From: Pachyseris speciosa
Taxonomy: Eukaryota > Cnidaria > Anthozoa > Scleractinia > Pachyseridae
Length of the DNA stretch: 64,000 bases
Reading direction: 5' to 3'
NCBI GenBank assembly: GCA_016490735.1
Contig: JAEMWC010000039.1
Coordinates: forward strand, 456,001 to 520,000
The translations under genes were made by a program, and so were the position numbers. This document shows, one piece after another, positions 11,295-22,968 of this stretch (the stretch's first letter is position 1; the number at the start of each line of letters is the position of its first letter). A model generated the notes under the pieces. It did not search any database. It saw only the letters and a list, made by a program, of their open reading frames with translations, and was not told where the DNA came from.

Positions 11295-12281
11295 CTAAAG
11301 AACAAAAAAGGTAAGCATGTCGGTTAAATAAGGTGAAGAGCTTACCGCCGCGCATGCTGCGATGGTTAAGGGTTGTTAAATGCACGTAAGTTAATCAAGA
11401 TAGTGCATCTTTGAGGTATACTTAAGTCCTTAAATGTTGATCACTGTTAAATTATTGGTCGAAAAATTCTTCCAAGGCGGAAATGTTGAAGAACATGCAT
11501 AACTGAAGCACTCTCCACCACCCCACTCCCCTAGGAAGAACCTGATATCCTGGCGGGAAAGAATGAGCAATAATTGTTTCACAAGATAGTGTGCCTAAAT
11601 TTACTTTAGTTACTAAGTTAGTTGCTATTCACTTTCTTCATTCGAATTCCGGAAGATGCCTTCCCTGATCTGCAGAAAAATAATTGAAACCGAATTGGAG
11701 ATGGAAAGATTCCGCAAGAGGATCATATTAGGCGAGTGTAACTGTGTAACACTTTCTCTATATCTGATCTCCATTTGGCAAATGATTGAACAAACTGGAA
11801 AAAAAATAATTCAGCAGTGACAAATGAATGTAGTCCCACTCAACGAGAAAAATACACAGCACCATCTCCTGGTGTTTCCAGATTGGCTTAGTTAACAGGA
11901 AGTGATTGGTTCGGATTCTTCGACTAGAAGTTTGAGTCGCATACAGTTCCAGAGACGATCATTTCAAGCTGCAGCTGGCTGCCGAAAACGCTAGCTGATA
12001 TTATCAGTACACATGTCAAGACTTATTTGCCACTCCTGAATTTCTGAATCCATTAAGGCTCTCCGATCTCCACTGAAACAGACCACTAGGATGCTGGAAC
12101 CAGTCCTTTCTTAGTAATAAAAAATACTTAAGGTGAATATGATAGTTAAAGAAACAGTATAAAATAACAAGTCTAAAGCTAAGAATCTAAGTGCTATAAA
12201 TGTAAAACGGAAAGGACAAGCTAAGGAGATGATACAACTATCGCATCAGTAAAAGTTTCAGAACAAAATTAGAGAGCTTAC
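11295..12281 (-). other. Intron of the secreted-protein gene
   Basis: The interval between donor GTAAGC (minus strand, at 12281-12276) and acceptor ttctttag (ending 11295) is about 990 bp, AT-rich, with no ORF of note. Confidence 0.55.
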
Positions 12282-12302
12282 CAGCTGAAAGAAGTTCGCC
12301 AT
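12282..12302 (-). CDS. Exon 1 of the secreted-protein gene (7 codons)
   Basis: ATGGCGAACTTCTTTCAGCTG, then the consensus donor GTAAGC, encodes MANFFQL and joins in phase to AIQILKVTLFLAI to give a complete signal peptide. A TATA box lies about 95 bp upstream. A close relative of this exon with its promoter occurs at 24575-24682 on the plus strand, which supports it as a real conserved first exon rather than chance. Confidence 0.6.
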
Positions 12303-12396
12303 ATTTTCTTGCGTGTTCTTGCAAACGAGTCCTGTGAGATTCTTCTACTTCTTCTGGCCAATGAATTGAGATCCATTTCTCTCGAATCGTGAAGCT

Positions 12397-12404
12397 CTTA
12401 TATA
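12397..12404 (-). promoter_or_regulatory. TATA box of the secreted-protein gene
   Basis: The minus strand reads gggTATATAAGagc about 95 bp before the ATG at 12302. That leaves room for a 5' UTR of about 65 bases if transcription starts 25-30 bp downstream. The paralogous promoter at 24575 reads gggTATTAAAGcg. Confidence 0.5.
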
Positions 12405-15066
12405 CCCAAGTGAGTCAAAAATAGATTCTAGCTTTCCTATAGTGTGATGTAGACATTAGTTTCATAATTTTTTCTGAATTGCTTTGAGAAGAATAGTTGG
12501 CTATGCTTGACTTGTCAACAAAAGCCATTATTTTAATTTCCTATACAGAACAGTTCAGAATCGAACTTCAAGCTACAATAGACGGATGTAAATTCTTTGA
12601 TATCAGTACTTGCAACACGGAACCACAGAAGACACATACGTCAGACATTCTAAATTCATTCCTCCTTTAAGGTTCTTCTATTTTATTGTCTAGTAGAATT
12701 TGCTTATAAAGGAACGACTGACAATTAGGAAGCCCTCAACTGCTATACTGACTGGTCATATCTTTGACAGATTGGTCCTGTTAATGCCACAGCATTGATT
12801 TTGTGTTAAATAGTCGTCGAACCATGAAAAACGTGTGCCGGTTTCAGAGTCGAAACGGCCGATTAAGCTTAGACAAAGTGCGTTACATATTCTTTCTTTC
12901 AATAGGAGTAGGTTTTCCTTCATTATACACCCAGTTTACCCACATCCCAAAAGAATCAGAAAGGTTATTTTTTTATCTGTTAATACAATTCAAATTGGCC
13001 TTTGGTATTCAAATTTTTTGGCTCTCGACATTCGCATTCGTAAATATATCCCTCATCAAAATGATTGTTTAGCCGTATGCTATTTATTCTTTGCGTGTTA
13101 CGTAATTGCGCATCATAAGTGATCATGGAGCCGTGGAAATTAAAAGGTTTACCTATCGATGCAGTGCAGGATTCGTAACCGGAAGGAATTCTTTTGTAAC
13201 TTTTTTTAGCGCTGAAACATGTTGATCAGTCCACGAACTCCTTAAAATAAACTAGGAAGGGTTAATGTGAGTTAGATCATTCCCGGTCATGCAGTTACGG
13301 TTTATTATCAAAGGAAGTAGATGGATAACTTATATGCATATGATTTGTTATCTTGATTTGTTATCTTTGTCAAGAAGACGTCTGTTCCAGTGGGCTGTCC
13401 GGAATATTCCTCTGCTTTGATGAGTTTTTTCATTCTAGGTTTGTACGTGCGCGTCAGTAGCAAGCAATATTTTCTTGACTGCCAGGGCACAAAATTGTTG
13501 GTAAAAGTAGCCCTTGTTTACATAACAATGACTTCATTTAATACTTCCCTTGGCCAAATCTATTTCAAACTAGAGAAAAAGGGAAAATCAGAGATAGAAT
13601 AATAGAAACGGTTTCGCATAAAAATGGATGGTAGTGGCTTGACGTAATACACCCTGTTTCATGTTAGTTAACGTGGATCGTAGCACATTGACGTTATTCA
13701 GCTTTACATCTCCCGTTATTACCCTTTTTGAAGTCGGTAAATTTAATTTAATTCTTCTTTCAATTCATTTCCGATAACACAGTGGAATAAAGAACGATCA
13801 CTATAACAAATACATTTGAAACTCAACGGTCAAGGTAAAACAAGTACTGGGTAACATTTGCCTCTAAATTATTAACTCGTCTCCCCAAGTTGACCCGTAA
13901 ATCATGGTGAAAACTGACGCCAGTTTTTGAAGGGAAAATAAATATTTTGCCCATTTATGAATTACTTGTGAAATCTACACTCGGATTTCAGTAATTTGGT
14001 TATTAATCTATTTGAAAACGTTAAAATATTTTAATATCTTAGAGAAGAAAAAAACTCTTACAATTTTGACCTTAAAAGTGATCAATTCCTATACGGCTTG
14101 TATAACGTTTAACCGCGCGGTCATCACCGTTAGCGGCATAAACTCAATTTGATAGGCGTTATGTCACATCCACACTCGGTTTTGAAGAGACTGGTATCTA
14201 GTGATCATTTTGATGGAAGTTTTTCTTTAGTTGGAGCAATCTGTCTGGCCCAGCCTAGTCTCTAGGCGTTCTCGGCTCGGTCAAACCCAACCGTCAGCGG
14301 TGAAGTGACCGATAGAGACTCGCCGAGAACGCCTAACAAATATTGCCATATCCACCATAAATAACATTGAAATATGCACGAGATCGTACGTTACAATAAT
14401 GGCATAATATACCTTTGAGTTAGCTGCACAAAGGATGGGTGTCCACATGGTTTCGAAATTTGTACCGTTTATTTTTTTTTTTTTGACATTGGATTAATTA
14501 AATATGAGATTCTGTCATTTTTATTTTCTTCGGTAGTCAGCTAACAGAGTTCAAACCGGCCCCCTTTAAACAACTCAAGACGATCTGAAATCCTCAGTAG
14601 CGATCTGAGTTCGTACCGGTCTCATGTAATCAGGGCCTAAATCACTGCAAGGTTGTAGGGCCAAGTTTCTATAAAAATATTACAATCGTATCGATGACAC
14701 ACAAATTGACTGTGACACACAAATCGGATCAAAATGAAGTGCTCCTCTCGATCGCATACATCGTTTATGCCATATCCGCCATTTCACTTTTAGTTCGGAT
14801 CCTTTCCCTTTTCACTCGAACTCCGTCTTCCAGGGTCTTAAAAAGTCCTATCTCGGAACGAAAACGCTTGGTTATAGCCGCCATTTTGAAAATTTCTCGG
14901 ACATTCGAGCTCAGCTGCGCATGGTGAATAGTTCATTTCAGTAACGCGCATGCCCGGAACAATTTTTGGCATGCTAATGCTGTGCTGTAATGACGAAATC
15001 TTGTTTCGTTAAGACCATTCAGGGTCGGGCATAATATTCACGAAACAATTCACGTTTTAACACACA
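12405..15066. other. Non-coding stretch
   Basis: Only short chance frames are present. A hairpin at 14263-14335 is listed separately, and a T-run occurs at about 14469-14483. No exon, RNA or transposase can be supported. Confidence 0.5.
14263..14335. repeat. Inverted repeat hairpin
   Basis: taggcgttctcggc (14263-14276) pairs with gccgagaacgccta (14322-14335), with partial further pairing of gaccga/tcggtc inside. This is a small MITE core or a foldback remnant. Confidence 0.45.
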
Positions 15067-15141
15067 ACTTACATTGACTATATATCATTACCCTGATAGA
15101 AGTAACTTCTGTCACGGTAATGATATATAGTCATTGTAAGT
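15067..15141. repeat. Near-perfect palindromic hairpin
   Basis: The 26-bp arms (acttacattgactatatatc... and its complement) differ at one position and enclose about 23 bp that itself contains agaagtaacttct. This is the structure of a very short MITE or a fold-back of transposon ends. Confidence 0.55.
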
Positions 15142-15289
15142 GAATTGTTTATATTTTTTAAGCCTGTAGCGGTGAAAATTGGGTTCTTGGAGTTTCTTTT
15201 ACGCTGCAGTAGACTTCTCCAACACTCAACAATGTAAGCTCCACTGCTACTTGTTTTGCAATTTTTGCGTAAAAATACAACAGTTCTCT

Positions 15290-16521
15290 GCGCTAAACAA
15301 TGTACTATTTACCCTTCAATCGGCCCCACACTGTTTGTACTGTACACAAACGACCTGCCAAGTTCAGTTTCCTCTGGCTCCGTGTTCATGTATGCAGATG
15401 ACACCACTGTCTATTGTATTGGTGATCATGTGGATAATGCTGTGACATCTCTTAACGCAGCATTATCAGATTTAAACAGGTGATGCCAAGATAACTCTCC
15501 ATTCGGGAAAGTGCGAAGCAATGTTACTGATGAAAAAACCAATGATCGGGCCTCTAAACTCGGTGAACATTGGGCAGGATCGAATCGAGTGGGTTAATCA
15601 CACTCGTCTCCTAGGCATCATAATTGACGATAGACTTTCTTGGTCACAACACCTTACAGACGTAAAGAAGAGTTTCGTAAACAAACTGAACCTCATAAAG
15701 AGGAGTTCTTTCGTAGGAAAAAAAAAACTTTAGTGGATTTGTACTATAAAGTTATGTTGCCCGCAGTTTTATATGGACTTATCGTGTGGGGAGGAGCCGC
15801 TAATGCAGAACAGTTAAACTCCTTGGAAATACTTCACCGTAGGGCAGCAAGGATGATCTACAATCTACCCTACGATATGCCATCAGCTGATGTTTACCGG
15901 TATTCCAAGTGGAGTACTTCAAGTCACATGTATAAGCTTCGAGTGATTAAATTATTTTACAACTAGGTATTTAGTGACGAAGCTCCCCACGCATTATCTT
16001 ACTTAGTGAACAAATCTTGTGCTGCTTACGACTTAAGACGGAGTAACAGGATCATACTACCACGCTTCAATACGTACTTCCTTAAAAACTCCATTAGCCA
16101 TAGAGGTGCCATCTTATTGAACGCTGTCTACACGTACTACACCGGCTCCCAATTTATGGCTTTTTATCGTAACGTGAAGAAGGACAGGTATTTCAAGGAC
16201 CTTGATTTTAGTGCGCAGTCAGTTCAGTCGATTCCTAGACTTTTTCAAGATTTTAAGTGCTTTTAGATTTAGCCGGATTTTTTGACTCTTACTTTCATAG
16301 TCATTTGTTTAAAATTGAGTCTGTATTTTACCTAATTTAAATCCTATTATGACATTATTCTTGTTATTCTTTTAACATCATTCTCAAGAAATAATTCAGT
16401 TTTAACATGTTTTTATCTGATTTTTAATTTGTATTCGTATCCTATATACGCGACCCCACAAGTACATGCTTTAAACTTTCATCGTGTTTAAATAAAGGAT
16501 ATGTATGTCTGTATGTATGTC
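15290..16521 (+). pseudogene. 3' half of a CR1/L2-like LINE ORF2
   Basis: The frames read in order. The RT palm contains SIGPTLFVLYTNDLPSSVS and VFMYADDTTVYCIGDH (catalytic YADD). The thumb contains WVNHTRLLGIIIDDRLSWSQ. The C-terminal region contains LPAVLYGLIVWGGAANAEQL, LEILHRRAARMIYNLP and YDLRRSNRIILPRFNTYF. At least three frameshifts or stops break it. The 3' UTR ends at aataaaggatatgtatgtctgtatgtatgt, a short tandem tail. The 5' half (endonuclease and RT fingers) is missing, as expected from 5' truncation. Confidence 0.8.
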
Positions 16522-17023
16522 ATAATTCTATTTGAAGCGGAGAGTAAAAAATCGAGTCACTTAAAACATTTTGTGCACAAGAGGTACATGGTTTGTGAGC
16601 AAGCAAGACGGTCAGCATGTTTGCCAGATGACGATCACCGGAAGACGCTGTAAGACACTCTTTTCGGCCAGTCCGACTAATCATTCCCGGATAAAGTTTC
16701 TATATGAAGGGTAGATCTAGAATACTTTCAAAAAGAACGTCGGCAACTGAAAAGCAGGAAAAGGAACCTGAAGGGGCCATGATGCGGCTCGTCAGATGTC
16801 TTTACTGAGTAAATACCGTAGCATCCTGAAATATGAAACAACGAGAGCGATTTCAATTAGCAACAAGCAATTAATAATTGAGGAAAGGAAAATTACACTT
16901 CGTAGTGAAACTACTCACTTGAAGAAAGTCAGTGTTCTTTGGTTCGGTTATTGAACACATTCGCAATCATGATGTGACAAAGCCCGGCCTTCCATCTGGT
17001 GTTGTCTTATGTTGGCCAGAGGA

Positions 17024-18113
17024 TAGCCTCCCACGCAGTCGTTTTTAGGGGACTCGTATTTCACCTTCTCCCCACAAACGCCTGCTTACCCGAAGCCAAC
17101 ATTCCTTTCCTATTGTTTGACTTGCGGGCATCCTAACCAATCCGATCCTAACCAATCAAGATCTCAAGCGATGTCAAGTAAAATTAATCCTTATGCGTGT
17201 TTCTTTCTCTCACGAATTTGTAAACGTATCAAAGCGATGGAGCCGATTTGGTTTTCAGCAATACGATGTGTTACAAGGGACTTTCAAAATCTGAAAAAGC
17301 AAATTAGAATTTAGACGCACCAAAGTTAGAAATCTGAAGCATCTCATCAGTCGATCAAACGTAGAGTAAACCGACGTGAAATTATCCACTGGATGGCCAC
17401 ACATGGTACAACAAGCAAGCTCGATCTCTCTTGGTCTTGCATTAAATCAGATGAAATTCTCCCACACAGCGACCCCAAAACTTCCTGGAGAAGCGGTCAG
17501 AAGTTATCAAACACCGATGGCATAGACGGCGCCAGATCTTACTTTTTTCTTCAGTTCACGAGAAGCGGACGGTAAAATTATGCAGTTTAGTATTTAGAAC
17601 CTCGCTCGATCCACTACGCGCTATGGTCTACCGATGGTAAAGTTTCCTTCCTCCAAATCACTCAGACTAACCGAAGATACGCCAATACTTCTTAAATAAC
17701 TGACTTGGCCCTTCATCAAATTTACGGGAGGTGACACACAACAGCTACAACATGACCCGAGCGGCGAAGATATCGAAGATTGAAAGCTTGCTTGATAAAT
17801 AAGCGACTTTCCGTAACTAATCGTTTATATTCACGAAAATATTATCGCTATTTCCTCTCACAAATTCAAGTCAGTTGATAAACATTTAAACAGGAAATTT
17901 TGAGAGAGCACACGGTGATCAGAGCTCGCTCAAGCTCTGTCTCCCCAACTATCCTGGGAAAAGCGTCCTGAGGTCAAGGTCAACCTTCCAGAATTTAGTA
18001 GGTAAAATGTGATTGGCTAAGCGGCGGGAAAGGAATGTTGGATTCGGGTAAGCAGGCGTTAGTAAGGATGAGGTGAAATACGAGTCCCCTAAAAACGACT
18101 GCGTGGGAGGCTA
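17024..18113. mobile_element. Non-autonomous MULE-like element with about 87-bp TIRs
   Basis: It begins TAGCCTCCCACGCAGTCG and ends with the exact complement CGACTGCGTGGGAGGCTA. The inverted ends extend about 87 bp with few mismatches. A perfect 9-bp target duplication, GCCAGAGGA, lies at 17015-17023 and 18114-18122, and copy A gives the empty site. A 9-bp duplication with long TIRs points to the Mutator-like superfamily. No transposase is encoded; the frames inside are short and unconvincing. Confidence 0.8.
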
Positions 18114-18276
18114 GCCAGAGGAGAGACTGTAGTTAGTATTATGCAGCAGCGACATTTTCAAACGAAGAGTATATAAGCGTGGGACTTCTTCTTAGACTAG
18201 TAAGGTTGTTAAATAAGTGGTTGCGGTCGAATTGCATTGTCTCAAGATTTATATAACTATTTAAAGTAAAGATTAT

Positions 18277-18431
18277 TGTAGTGTATTAGGACATCGGTAG
18301 TCCGCCAAGATGTCCGGGAACTTGCGGCGTGTGTTGGAGCGGGAAAGTGAGCAGTGACGTATTTATTGTGCTCAGAATAAAGCGTATGTTTTTGCCTCTG
18401 TGGCTTGCCTTTGTGGCTTCACTACGCTACA
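18277..18431 (+). repeat. 5' LTR of Gypsy copy B
   Basis: 155 bp, starting TGTAGTGTATTAGG and ending TTCACTACGCTACA, with aataaag at about 18378. It is followed directly by aattggcctcgagg, the primer-binding position, then the gag ATG at 18446. Confidence 0.88.
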
Positions 18432-18445
18432 AATTGGCCTCGAGG

Positions 18446-18997
18446 ATGTCGAATTCCGTGGAAACAGCGTTTCCGACGTTAGATTTAACAGGCTCTTCAT
18501 CTCAGGTCGCGGAACGTTGGCGACAGTGGAAAAGATTGTATCAGTATTATATCGATGGCAAGGGAATCACGAACGCCGTTCGGAAAATGGCTCAATTACT
18601 TCATTTAGCGGGTATGGCAGTACAAGATATTTACGAAGATCTTCCAGATCCCGGGCCGGTCATTGCCGAGGAGGATAATGTTTTCAAAGTGTGTCTTATA
18701 AAGCTGGATGCTCATTTTCGAGCCGAGGACAACGTGCCATTTGAGCGACATGTTTTTCGTCCACTTGCGCCGACATATGGGGATACCGCTGACAAATTCA
18801 TTGTACGCCTTCGTAAACAAGCCCGTCATTGCAATTTTGGCGAAGCTTTGAGCGAAAATCATCTGATTAAAAAGCTCCCTGATGTCGAGTTGAAGAAGAA
18901 GCTGCTGGAAGTCAATAATATTACTTTGGAAGCTGCACTGGATAAAGTTCGGAAGTGGGAAGCCTCACGTGATAAAGCAAATTGTCACTCGAGTTAG
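18446..18997 (+). pseudogene. gag: gag of Gypsy copy B
   Basis: The ATG at 18446, 14 bases after the 5' LTR, opens about 183 codons of Gag starting MSNSVETAFPTLDLTG and including HLAGMAVQDIYEDLPDPGPV and VELKKKLLEVNNITLEAAL. It is the best-preserved gag in the window. At its end the frame shifts by one base into the zinc-knuckle segment, so the natural protein is interrupted. Confidence 0.78.
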
Positions 18998-19340
18998 AGA
19001 GCCAGGAGCAAGCACTAATGTGGTTGAGGAAACTTCAGGGCATGGATTTAGAGGAAAACGTCTCAAAACATGGTTCAACTGTGTTAAAGAGGGTCACTTT
19101 GCTCAAGATAGAAATTGTCCAGCTCGAGGTCGTAGAAGTGTAGTAATTGCCATAAATATGGTCATCATGCTAGCTGTTGCAAATGGGGAAGAAGCCAAAA
19201 GCTGGGAAAGCAAAGTATCACCCAACAACGGGGAGGTGGATAGCGGCGACACACAGGCCAATTTTGTGGAGGGTCCTTTTGAAAACTCAAGTGATTATGA
19301 CACGTTTGCTTTTAATACAGAAGAACAGACTCGTGCTTAA
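18998..19340 (+). pseudogene. Gag zinc-knuckle/linker of copy B
   Basis: A frame open from 18969 encodes KTWFNCVKEGHFAQDRNCPA. The first zinc-binding cysteine is Trp here, while copy A keeps TCFNC, so the CCHC knuckle is disabled. The linker then leads to the protease region at 19260 with GPFENSSDYDTFAF, matching copy A at 2584. Confidence 0.65.
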
Positions 19341-19745
19341 TAGACGTCAGCTGAGCCAATGATCTCTGTGAGCATTGGTGGAGTCAGCATCGACATGCTA
19401 ATTGATTGAGGTTTTTCAAGCAACCTAATTAGCATGGGTTCTTTACAGGAACTAAAACATCAGGGGCTAAAGTTTGTTTTATGCTTATGGGGGTCGAGAG
19501 CTTGAAGTTGAAGATCAGTTTCAGTCAGAAGTTTCTGTTGCCAAAACAAACATTGTGGCAGATTTTATTGTGGTCAAGACAGGGCGTTGTTTGTTGGGAT
19601 AAGCAACCACCACATATCTTGGAATCCTTCGCGTGGGTCCAGCAGAGACTTTCAATGCAGGGAACTGCAACACTGTTGATGACAATTTTATCGGAGAACT
19701 CAAAGCAACATACCCAACTGTTTTTCGGGGAATTGGATTACTAAA
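19341..19745 (+). pseudogene. Aspartic protease region of Gypsy B
   Basis: MISVSIGGVSIDMLID is followed directly by a stop (tga at 19407) that replaces the serine of the copy A DSG active site. A second shift follows near 19470. The rest parallels copy A (VAKTNIVADFIVVKTG). The protease is inactive. Confidence 0.65.
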
Positions 19746-20521
19746 GGATTACTAAGATTATCAGGATTATCAGTTGAAGCTACACATTGATCCAAGTGTA
19801 ACCCCAGTGGTTCAAAAGATGCGACGAGTGCCTTTTTCACTAAAAGACAAGGTTACTGGCAAGGTTAATGAACTCCTTGAAAAGGTCATCTTTGAAAGGG
19901 TTGGTGGACCTACAACATGGCTTAGCCCCGTTGTTATTGTCCCAGAAAGCATCAGGAAACATAAGGTTATGTGTTGATATGCGAAGGGCTTACGAAGCCA
20001 TTATTCCTCAGAGGTTGCCAATACCAACTATAGATGAAGAGTTCGAGAGTCTTAATGGAAATGCCGTCTTCTCAAAATTGGATTTGAGATGGGGTTTTCA
20101 CCAGATCGAGTTCGATGTCGAGTCAAGGGATATCACTGCCTTCGCCACCCATGATGGAATATTTTGGTACAAACGTCTAAGATTTTGTGTAAATGCTGCG
20201 CCAAAGTATCAGCATGTCATCACCCAGTCAATGGCAGGCCTACAAGGTGTGGCTAACATAGCAGAAGATCTTATCGTTCATGATCGAGACACAGAAGAAC
20301 ATGACAAGAACTTACGTAGTGTGTTGGAGCGACTTAGTGAGAAGGAGCTGACTGTGAATGCTGATAACTGCACATTCCGGATGAACAGAGTGGTGTTCAT
20401 GGGTCTTTTGCTTAGCAAGCTTGGAATTGGGCCGACGGAGGAAAAAGTCAAAGCCATTGTAGAAGCAAGTAAACCACAGACACCTTCAGAAGTTCGTAGC
20501 TTCTTGGGGCACCAGTTTTAG
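19746..20521 (+). pseudogene. Reverse transcriptase of Gypsy B
   Basis: Two overlapping frames (19774-19977, 19868-20521) cover QLKLHIDPSVTPVVQKMRRV, IRLCVDMRRAYEAIIPQRL, FSKLDLRWGFHQIEFD and NIAEDLIVHD. In the last, the catalytic xADD has become xAED, so even the restored frame would lack polymerase activity. A frameshift at about 19955 and a deletion of about 155 bp after FLG at 20508 disrupt it. Confidence 0.78.
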
Positions 20522-22300
20522 CTTACTTTGATAGGCACGCGTCCACCCGTGTAGTTGCTGACGCCAGTCCGGAAGGGCTTGGAGCAGTGCCGGTGCAAAA
20601 GAAAAACGAAGAGAATCGTGCTGTCTGTTACGCCAGTCGCAGTCTGAGTCAGTCAAGTGGAGCGTCGTTATAGCCAAACAGAGAAGGAAGCACTAGCTTT
20701 GGTCTGGGCGTTTGAACGCTTCCACCTCTACCTGTATGGGCTTCCACAGTTCGATCTTGTAACAGATCATGAAGCACTCAAAGTCATTTATTCAAGAAAG
20801 TCGAAGCCTTCTGCTAGAGTAGAGTGCTGGGTTCTGCGTCTTCAACCCTACGACTATCAAGTTTCTTATGTGCCTTCAAGGAAGAATATAGCGGATGCCC
20901 TTTCTCGATTGACAAAAATACCTTCTTCAGATCCGTCCCTTCAAGATGATGGATATCTACGTATGGTAGCTCCCCATGCTGTCCCTGTTGCACCGAGAAT
21001 TAAAGAGACTGAACGAATCTCAGCACAAGATCCAGAGTTGCAAGCAGTCAGAAATTACCTCATTGAAGGAAAGTGGGACAGTGGTCCTAAGCCGTATTTG
21101 CCTCTGCGCAATGAGTTGACCTTCATCGGTCATGTAATTCTACGAGGAACAAGAATAATTGTATCCCAAGCTCTCCGCAAGAGAGTTGTAAAGGCAAGGT
21201 GTTGTAAAAACAGAGGAGGGACTTCGAAAGAAAGTCTGGCGGCCTGGAATGGATCGAGATGCAGAGAGAAGATGTTCAGAGTGTTATGGATGCCAGCTGG
21301 TTACTAAAAACATTTTTACCTCCGCCAGTGAAACCAACGATGCTACCCAAACAACCGTGGGAAGAAGTAACTGTGGATGATGAGTCCATTACCGTCTGGA
21401 GAACATCTGTCAGTGCTCGTTGATTATTATAGCCGGTGGATGGAAGTTGATGTCATCCGAACAACCTCCAGCAAAACGATTTTTCATTGCCTAGATTGCA
21501 AGGCATGGACTACCTAGAAGTCTGCGTACCGAGAATGGTGCTAGTGTCTCAGGAAGTTGAAGAGTATCTGAAAGAATAGGGGATCGAACACCGGTAGACA
21601 ACACCTCTTTGGCCAGGTGCCAACGGCGAAGTGGAAAGGCAAAACAGATCGCTGTTGAAATCGGTTAGAGCAGCTCACGCGGAAGGAAGGGATTGGAGAG
21701 AAGAGTTAAACAAGTTCGTTTTGGCGTATCGTTCGACGCCGCATTCGACTACGAGAAAGAGTCCTGCGGAGTTGCTGTTTAGAAGGTAATCACTTAAATG
21801 CCTCAGCTCGCTGATGTGGAAGATGAGGAAGTGGAAGTAAGTGATCAAGGAGTCCGTGATCGAGACACCCAAAAGAAGCAGTCTAACAAAGGCTATGTTG
21901 ACAGGCGGTTTCATGCAAGAGACCGTGGGGTAAAGGAAGCAGACACTGTTCTGTTAGAGAAGAAGAAAGAAAACAAGGTGTCACCTTCGTATGACTACGA
22001 ACCCTATGAAGTTGCGTCGGGTTATGGGGACCAAGTGGTATTGTGCTCACAATAAGGTGTCCAGTACTAGCGAAACCTTCAGCACATCAAGCCATTTCAT
22101 AGGCCTGTCCAGCAAGACCAGGGAACATCACCACAAGATGCTGATTGCCTGACTGAACCTAAGACAACTGAGTTACCGTCTATGGACGAGAATCCTGTAC
22201 CAATGACAGAAGCACCACCAGAGATTGCACCTACTGCAGTATTTGCAGCTGAGCAGCCTTTGAGGCCATCATTACAAGCCGTCCAAAATAGCTGAACGAT
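20522..22300 (+). pseudogene. RNase H and integrase of Gypsy B
   Basis: RNase H segments (VADASPEGLGAVPV, VCYASRSLSQ, LVTDHEALKVIYSRKS) are followed by the linker VPSRKNIADALSR. The integrase segments include DYYSRWMEVDVIRTTSS (first Asp), TPLWPGANGEVER, ELNKFVLAYRSTPHSTTRKSP and the C-terminal tail KENKVSPSYDYEPYEV. Stops and shifts occur near 20660, 21305, 21575 and 22053. The region 21690-21900 is absent from copy A. Confidence 0.75.
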
Positions 22301-22481
22301 TACGTTCTATATTGAACCAAATGTATGAATTGTCGCATTTCTTGTTGTGTTGCTAGAGTGACATTTCTGCTTTGAACATTCGTATTTGAACTGAACTTCA
22401 AAGGCATGTTTTACAGAACTGTTCGTTCGATTAAGTTCTGTGTTACTGGCAAGTAAGCATTTACCCGAAGAAAGAGAGAGA

Positions 22482-22636
22482 TGTAGTGTATTAGGAAAGC
22501 GGTAGCTCGCGAATATATTCGGGAACTTGCGGTGTGTGTGAGAGCGGAGACGTGAGCAGTGATGTACTTCGTGTGCTCGGAATAAAGCGTATGTTTTTGC
22601 CTCTGTGGCTTGCCTTTGTGGCTTCACTACACTACA
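22482..22636 (+). repeat. 3' LTR of Gypsy copy B
   Basis: 155 bp, TGTAGTG...CACTACA, preceded by the polypurine tract gaagaaagagagaga (22467-22481). The two LTRs of this copy differ at many positions, so the insertion is old. Confidence 0.88.
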
Positions 22637-22896
22637 ATTATCTCCTGTAGAAGTTTTTCAGAAACATTCTATTGTCATAGGTAGTGCTTTACGAAACAGT
22701 CACAATGGAATAGCCAGGAACTACACGGAACACGGTGTTGTATTTAAATGTTATCACTTATTTCCGATTCGCAACCAACAAGGAAGATACTGGAGAATGA
22801 AAATCATATATTTGAACTGAATGAATATGTGAATGATCATCGCAGTTATGAACACCATTTGAGCAAAAGTAAAAATAAAGCCTGAAAAGCAAATTA

Positions 22897-22968
22897 GGTT
22901 TCTACGGGAGTCCAACCCATGACCTCTGCGATACCGGTGCAGTGCTCTGCCAACTGAGCTAACAAGCC
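22897..22968 (-). tRNA. tRNA-Thr(GGT)-like pseudogene or SINE head
   Basis: The minus strand gives a 72-nt cloverleaf-like sequence. GGCTTGT starts the acceptor, GCTCAGTTGGCAGAGC forms an ideal D arm and A box, CTGCACCGGTATCGCAG forms an anticodon arm with GGT, and ATGGGTTGGACTCCCGT forms a T arm. The T loop has lost the conserved TTCGA, and the 3' acceptor half (AGAAACC) pairs poorly with the 5' half, so it is probably a pseudogene or tRNA-derived SINE rather than an active tRNA. Confidence 0.55.

Larger units (their letters stand above)
18277..22636 (+). mobile_element. Gypsy-type LTR retrotransposon, copy B (degraded)
   Basis: Complete LTR-gag-PR-RT-RH-IN-LTR layout in 4.36 kb with TSD ATTAT at 18272-18276 and 22637-22641. 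It lacks the four insertions seen in copy A but has its own frameshifts, stops and a deletion of about 155 bp in the RT connection region near 20510. It is non-functional. Confidence 0.88.
16759..22905 (+). repeat. Duplicated locus, copy B (contains Gypsy element B)
   Basis: Matches copy A (1-7922), including unique flanks on both sides of the LTR element. The similarity starts at aaaggaacctgaaggggcca and ends at about 22905. A 1090-bp DNA element (17024-18113) interrupts the upstream flank only in this copy. Confidence 0.75.

Noticed and set aside
13308..13602. Overlapping frames of 60-70 codons on both strands
   Set aside because: No composition, motif or splice evidence for coding.
16990..17575. 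Short frames inside the MULE-like element as a transposase
   Set aside because: No transposase motif, and too short; the element is non-autonomous.
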